DNA from: Volvox africanus
Taxonomy: Eukaryota; Chlorophyta; Chlorophyceae; Chlamydomonadales; Volvocaceae
Reading direction: 5' to 3'
Assembly (NCBI GenBank): GCA_030268105.1
Contig: BSDZ01000017.1
Location: 930,001 to 994,000, forward strand
DNA: 64,000 nt
Below, one piece after another: positions 59,884 through 64,000 of this stretch. A model generated the notes under the pieces. The model was not told the DNA's origin. It worked only from the letters and a program-made list of their open reading frames with translations, and ran no database searches. The stretch's first letter is position 1; every line of letters starts with the position of its first letter. A program made the translations under genes and the position numbers.

Positions 59884-62860
59884 CTGTAAGCGTGGCAAGG
59901 ATATGGCATATGGGTTGAGCGACGATGTGGGCCGGTGAGGAGGAGCTCCTCCCGTGCCTTCCTCCCCCTTCCTTCCCTCTCTCCCTTCCAGGAGGGGGGA
60001 GCCGCCATGTTGTCGCTTAACCCACCAGCAAACACGACGTAAGTGTGTCATATTGTACGTGGGCGAGGTATCAAATTTGGGCAGACCACCAGCATGACGC
60101 AAGATTTCCCGTATAACGCCCAGACGGAGCTTCATTTGTAAAAGAGTAGGCGAGCCACTGCTGTTGTTATGAAAGCGCGCATAATTCCTCATCCATGTAA
60201 AGACTCAGCCAGACGTATCCCAGGGGCAACCCACGTCCGAGCTCGAGGCGACAACCTTCCCTCAGACGTCGGAATCCCAGCTTCGGGGTACTGCTAATGG
60301 TGCTAACCAAAGACATATCAGGATATACCATGAAGGCAAATGATGGATGGAGTCCATTCCTCAATAAAAGTCCTACCCACCAACTTCACCCTCGAGAGCG
60401 AACGCACCATCGTAAGCGCTGAGGCGGTGAATCAGTTGCTCCCTGTTGTATGCGGTGCGTAATTTACAGCAGGCGGGCTGTGACTACAGTTGCAGGTCAA
60501 CTATAATTTCTGAACCATCAATGTTCGCTCGCATATCCAAGTTGAATTCTCGCCCATGAATCCTGTTAGGATTATATTTCACAAATTATATAGAAATATA
60601 TGAAAACTAGGATAGTTTATGGGATGAGAATCTCGCCTTGTTCGTTACACATTGGAGGAATAAAGCCACCAAAAGACAAGGACTTTCTGTTTGAGACGTA
60701 AAGGTTACTCGTAAAATTTTATTCCCATCCACCGATGTTCAGTCTAATTCCGCGCGGCATCACCTTCCCTGGTTACGCCAGCTCGTCCAATAGGTACGGC
60801 AGTTTCCATAGGCCGTCAAATTTCCACCGGCGTCCGTCAGTGTAACCATTTTGTTAGCTTGAGCTGCTAACATCCTTTGTGCTTTAAAAAGTAGGAAGGT
60901 TACATATAGACTGTTTGCAACAACAAACAGAATGAATGCTCCAGGAGACCAACGATCGTCTGATTCCTAACAACCAAACCTGCTGAGTCGCATGAATTCA
61001 ACACGTATTAATATTGGGGATCACTCGTAATAATTCGAGCAGCAGACCCACGGTTCGCCTTGGTTAGAACGTGTGTATCTGACAATATGATGGAACAGTT
61101 CGTAACAATTATGGTATGGCGGTCTGGTGTGAGCAAAATGCATAGTAATCTGCCTTGGTATGGGTACGGCAGGTTAAAGCGCCATGCTTTACTGTCCTCG
61201 GATATACAAAGGGCTTAACAAATGCAGCCCCCCTCGAGGATGTGCCACCATGGCCGCACTCGCATGTAGAACACTCGTGGAAGTAAGTTGACTCCGCAGA
61301 AGCCACCTCTAGAACTTTGAGGACTCAATGTAGTAAAACGTTTTCTAAGGAGTCCATGGGCTCTTCAAAACTGGCACGCTCGGGTACACCTACTATTATT
61401 CGGCCTATGTGTCAATTGCTTGGCAAACGGCTGGGTACGCAACGGCCATCGTAATCCTATCGGGTATGAGAGCCCATCGCGTCATAGAGGTCATCAGTGC
61501 TAGCGATGGGCATGGGTGGCAGGGGTGAGGCCCTGATTGGGGCTGCCGAGTCCTGCCTGTCCCCTGGAGCGATAGATGCTCCAATGCCTTGGGAAGGTTA
61601 ATTAACTGAAAGGTACGTGTAAGTTTAGAAATTCATTGCAGCAGAGTTGCATATCATACGCAAGCTTGTACAGGTGGATACCCGCTCTCTCGTAGATTCA
61701 CTATTAGGGAAAGCAATACTGATGTCTTCTTTAATGCATTCTCAGGTTGAATACGTTCATGCATCTTAATTCAATTATTCAGGTTTATGGGTCAGATGAT
61801 GGAGTAGCTCCTCGTAGCTGTATGTTTGTGCTTGTAAAGGCACGTGTGACCGCACATAATGCATGTACTGCGGTGTAACGTTTTTTATCGCCGGGCGTGG
61901 GAATGGCCTGTCCTAACACGAACCCCCTGGCCACAAGCCTACATTTTCTAGATAGTTTCAATTATTGGGTCCAACCGTAACTTGCCCTGACACGGTTTCT
62001 GAGGACATGCTCTCAGAGACTTGCCGGCGTCTTGAACCAGGGAACCTGCCCTATGCGGCCTACCGTGTTCTTTGCAGCTTGAATGTGCGTTACCACGGAC
62101 AAGGTGAGCAGGATTAAAGGGCTTGTACATGCAGCCGTCCGTAATGTGGGCGTATGCAGATGAAAGATATAAGAAGCTGCTCTGTACGGCACCGTTGGAG
62201 TGCGGGCAGGACCCCGCGACCCTTGATCATGCCGTTAAACTATCTGTCATAAGGCATACACATAGCAGCGCAGAGCGCGCCCAATTCGTCCCTAAAGGCC
62301 TGCGGATACCGGTGCACTTGCAGCAGTTCCTTCTTTTAAGACGCCGAAGCTCGATTTGACATTTTGCGTTGGAACATACGTTCCTAAGACGGTTACAATC
62401 TTGAAAATATCCTATAGACGTGTGCATGACCCCTGGTAGTCCTGTACTGTCTGTTGCAAGTCACAGCCTGTCTTCTATTCAGGTACTTAGTACGTCGTGG
62501 CTGAAGTAATAAAGCGTCAATAAGAGAGTCAGAAAGTGGACAAAACGCGCTCCGCCGTACGATGTGAAGGTTGAAAATCTTCTAGTTCCCTAACCTCGGT
62601 TGTATATCCCCTCTACGTAAAGACATGCAGTGCGTTCGGAGGATTTTTAGTATACGCTAGCGCTCGGATGTCACGATCACTGGCGTGTCAATTCTCAAAT
62701 TACTGACTCAGTAAAGTTACGGGCTGCAATTTCCGTCATGCGTTAATGCATCTGCCCCGCCTGATAGGCAAATACTTGTAAGCCTACTACAGTGGATTTC
62801 TAACACGCTAGCAACCTTCCACTGTGCACAGTTTGGCGGTTTTCGCAAGCGTCTTGAGCG
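59884..62860. other. Divergent intergenic stretch (ABCA / PEX3-like)
   Basis: Besides the possible ABCA start exon at 60390-60410, no coding sequence is supported. The sequence is AT-richer and without long repeats. Promoters of both divergent genes should be here. Confidence 0.45.
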
Positions 62861-63844
62861 ATGGATTTCGTTCGCAGGTGGGTAGACGTAGCTTAACTTA
62901 TCATAGTCGTGCTGATGTTCTGTCTTAAAACGTATTTATGACTCTTTGCTGACCTGGACTTCAGACGCAAGCGTTTAATCGTTGGCGTCGCGGCTGGAGC
63001 TGCTGGAGCTGCTGCCGCCTATTACTGGTAAGATAACAAACTGTAATGGATAGCGTGTCACGGTGGGCGCTTCCCATGGTTGACTCGGACGCCGGTTCAT
63101 CCCCACTTATTTGAGGTTCCGTGGGCGGAAGGCGGGAGCTTGGTTGAATTATTGATCGCATTAAGCTTAAGAATGTCGGCGCTAGAAACCCTAATTTTTT
63201 GGGGGGTAGAGATGGGGAGGGTTGCAACGCCAAGGGGTTAAGCACCGAGTGCCTAAGCCGCACACTTTACGGCTGCACCAGAAGCGGCCGAGCACTGGAA
63301 TTCTTGTTTCTAATTCCATGCATCCGACATGTATCAGTATTGCGGTTGGCTGTCTAGGGTATTGAAATTTTACTGCCGTTCAGACCCCCTGTTGTGTGTA
63401 GGATAGGGGGGTACATCACCCGTGGCCACTAACCTGGCAGTCCCTACCTTCCCCGGTGTTTCGGGGCACCCTCATCCAGTCTCCCATGCCGACTTCTCCG
63501 AAATCAGTGGTTTTCCCAGGTTCAGCACCCACCACCAGCATCCAGCGGAATCTGCCGAATCAACTAAGGCGTCAACTCCGCTACTGGTCAGCTCGCAGGT
63601 CACTTTAATTGGGGTCGTCACCGTCCATCGACATGGGGGCACCCTGCCCTTAACGTTGGGTCTTTGGCCCGCTCTCAGTCGGGGTAGAACCTGGAACTCC
63701 AGGGGCATATTAGTCGTGCCATAACAGTCGTGCCTGAACACGGATTGTGTTGATTGTTGTCTTGATTCATATCCCAATCCTTTCATATTTCTCCGCTCAT
63801 AGGTGGATGGGCTACAATAAGACGAAACTCGAGCAGAAGAGGAG
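62861..63844 (+). CDS. PEX3: PEX3-like peroxisomal membrane biogenesis factor (5' exons only)
   Basis: PEX3 is the peroxisomal membrane anchor that receives PEX19 with membrane-protein cargo. Three phased exons, 62861-62877, 62965-63027 and 63803-63844, give about 40 residues: MDFVR, a basic patch RRKRL, the helix IVGVAAGAAGAAAAYYW, then WMGYNKTKLEQKRR. Plant PEX3 starts the same way: MDFVRGFW, basic residues, one membrane helix, then a charged segment. The second exon is phase 2 at both ends of its joins, and all sites are GT-AG. The gene continues beyond the right edge, and the assignment rests only on the N-terminus. Intron 2 contains a dispersed repeat. Confidence 0.6.
63393..63744 (-). 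repeat. Dispersed ~350-bp repeat, copy 3
   Basis: Inverted copy of the element at 53290-53641, with only scattered substitutions and one or two indels. Located in intron 2 of the PEX3-like gene. Confidence 0.9.
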
Positions 63845-64000
63845 GTGAGGTCCTTGTTGAGTGATCCCGGCCCTGTATGTGCTCGTATGTGAACGGAATG
63901 CAAAGTTACATGGGGCAGTACCAGCCAAAATGGGCATTCCTTATACAGTCAAAGCGGACTGTTCATTCGAACCCCATATATCAACACCCAGGAACCATAT

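Noticed and set aside
59401..60192. 263-codon open frame as a whole gene
   Set aside because: Only 59710-59883 is coding (ABCA exon, bounded by acceptor and donor); the rest is intron or intergenic read-through.
63422..63724. 100-codon open frame, repeated in part at 53346-53612 and 25184-25546
   Set aside because: The shared frame follows from the dispersed repeat; reading frames end differently in each copy and no protein family is recognised.

Overview
The window is nuclear DNA of a eukaryote, most likely a chlorophyte green alga of the Chlamydomonadales (volvocine/Chlamydomonas type). The reasons are many short GT-AG introns, GC-rich exons in a lower-GC background, exon-by-exon similarity of the ABC transporter to the plant ABCA half-transporters, a granule-bound starch synthase with a long C-terminal tail like the Chlamydomonas enzyme, and a thylakoid-lumen pentapeptide protein. 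I see no bacterial operons, CRISPR arrays or complete tRNA/rRNA genes. Gene models were built by eye from GT-AG sites, phase continuity and remembered family sequences. In the complete models the exon lengths sum to a multiple of three.

Layout. 1-2379 (+): 3' end of an ABCA-type ABC transporter, entering from the left edge. 6215-10704 (+): an unrecognised single-pass membrane protein with a Cys-rich outer region and a low-complexity inner tail. 12520-14893 (-): lumenal pentapeptide-repeat protein. 16159-16362 (-): isolated transaldolase-like fragment. 16802-17305 (-): putative mitochondrial ribosomal protein uS3-like protein. 17876-26620 (+): a 17-exon eEF2-kinase orthologue with CaM-binding motif, alpha-kinase domain and C-terminal helical repeats. 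28567-32780 (+): complete granule-bound starch synthase, 7 exons. 35489-41969 (-): complete USP39/Sad1 tri-snRNP factor, 13 exons. 42452-46841 (+): low-complexity protein apparently spliced to a MEKHLA domain. 49110-59883 (-): nearly complete half-size ABCA transporter. 62861-63844 (+): first exons of a PEX3-like peroxin running off the right edge.

The genes do not form one pathway; they are ordinary housekeeping and plastid genes. The noteworthy structure is genomic. The two ABCA copies are in inverted orientation about 47 kb apart and are nearly identical over their last ~0.95 kb, including an intron, while their upstream exons have diverged, which suggests recent gene conversion. A ~350-bp dispersed repeat sits in introns of three genes. 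A ~47-copy GGGGAA array abuts a splice acceptor in the USP39 gene, next to a second long polypyrimidine tract, and a tRNA-like short interspersed element sits in another intron of the same gene. The ABCA gene needs a 22-nt 'intron' to stay in frame. Gene-free stretches (2380-6214, 10705-12519, 14894-16158, 26621-28566, 32781-35488, 46842-49109, 59884-62860) hold no coding region I can support.
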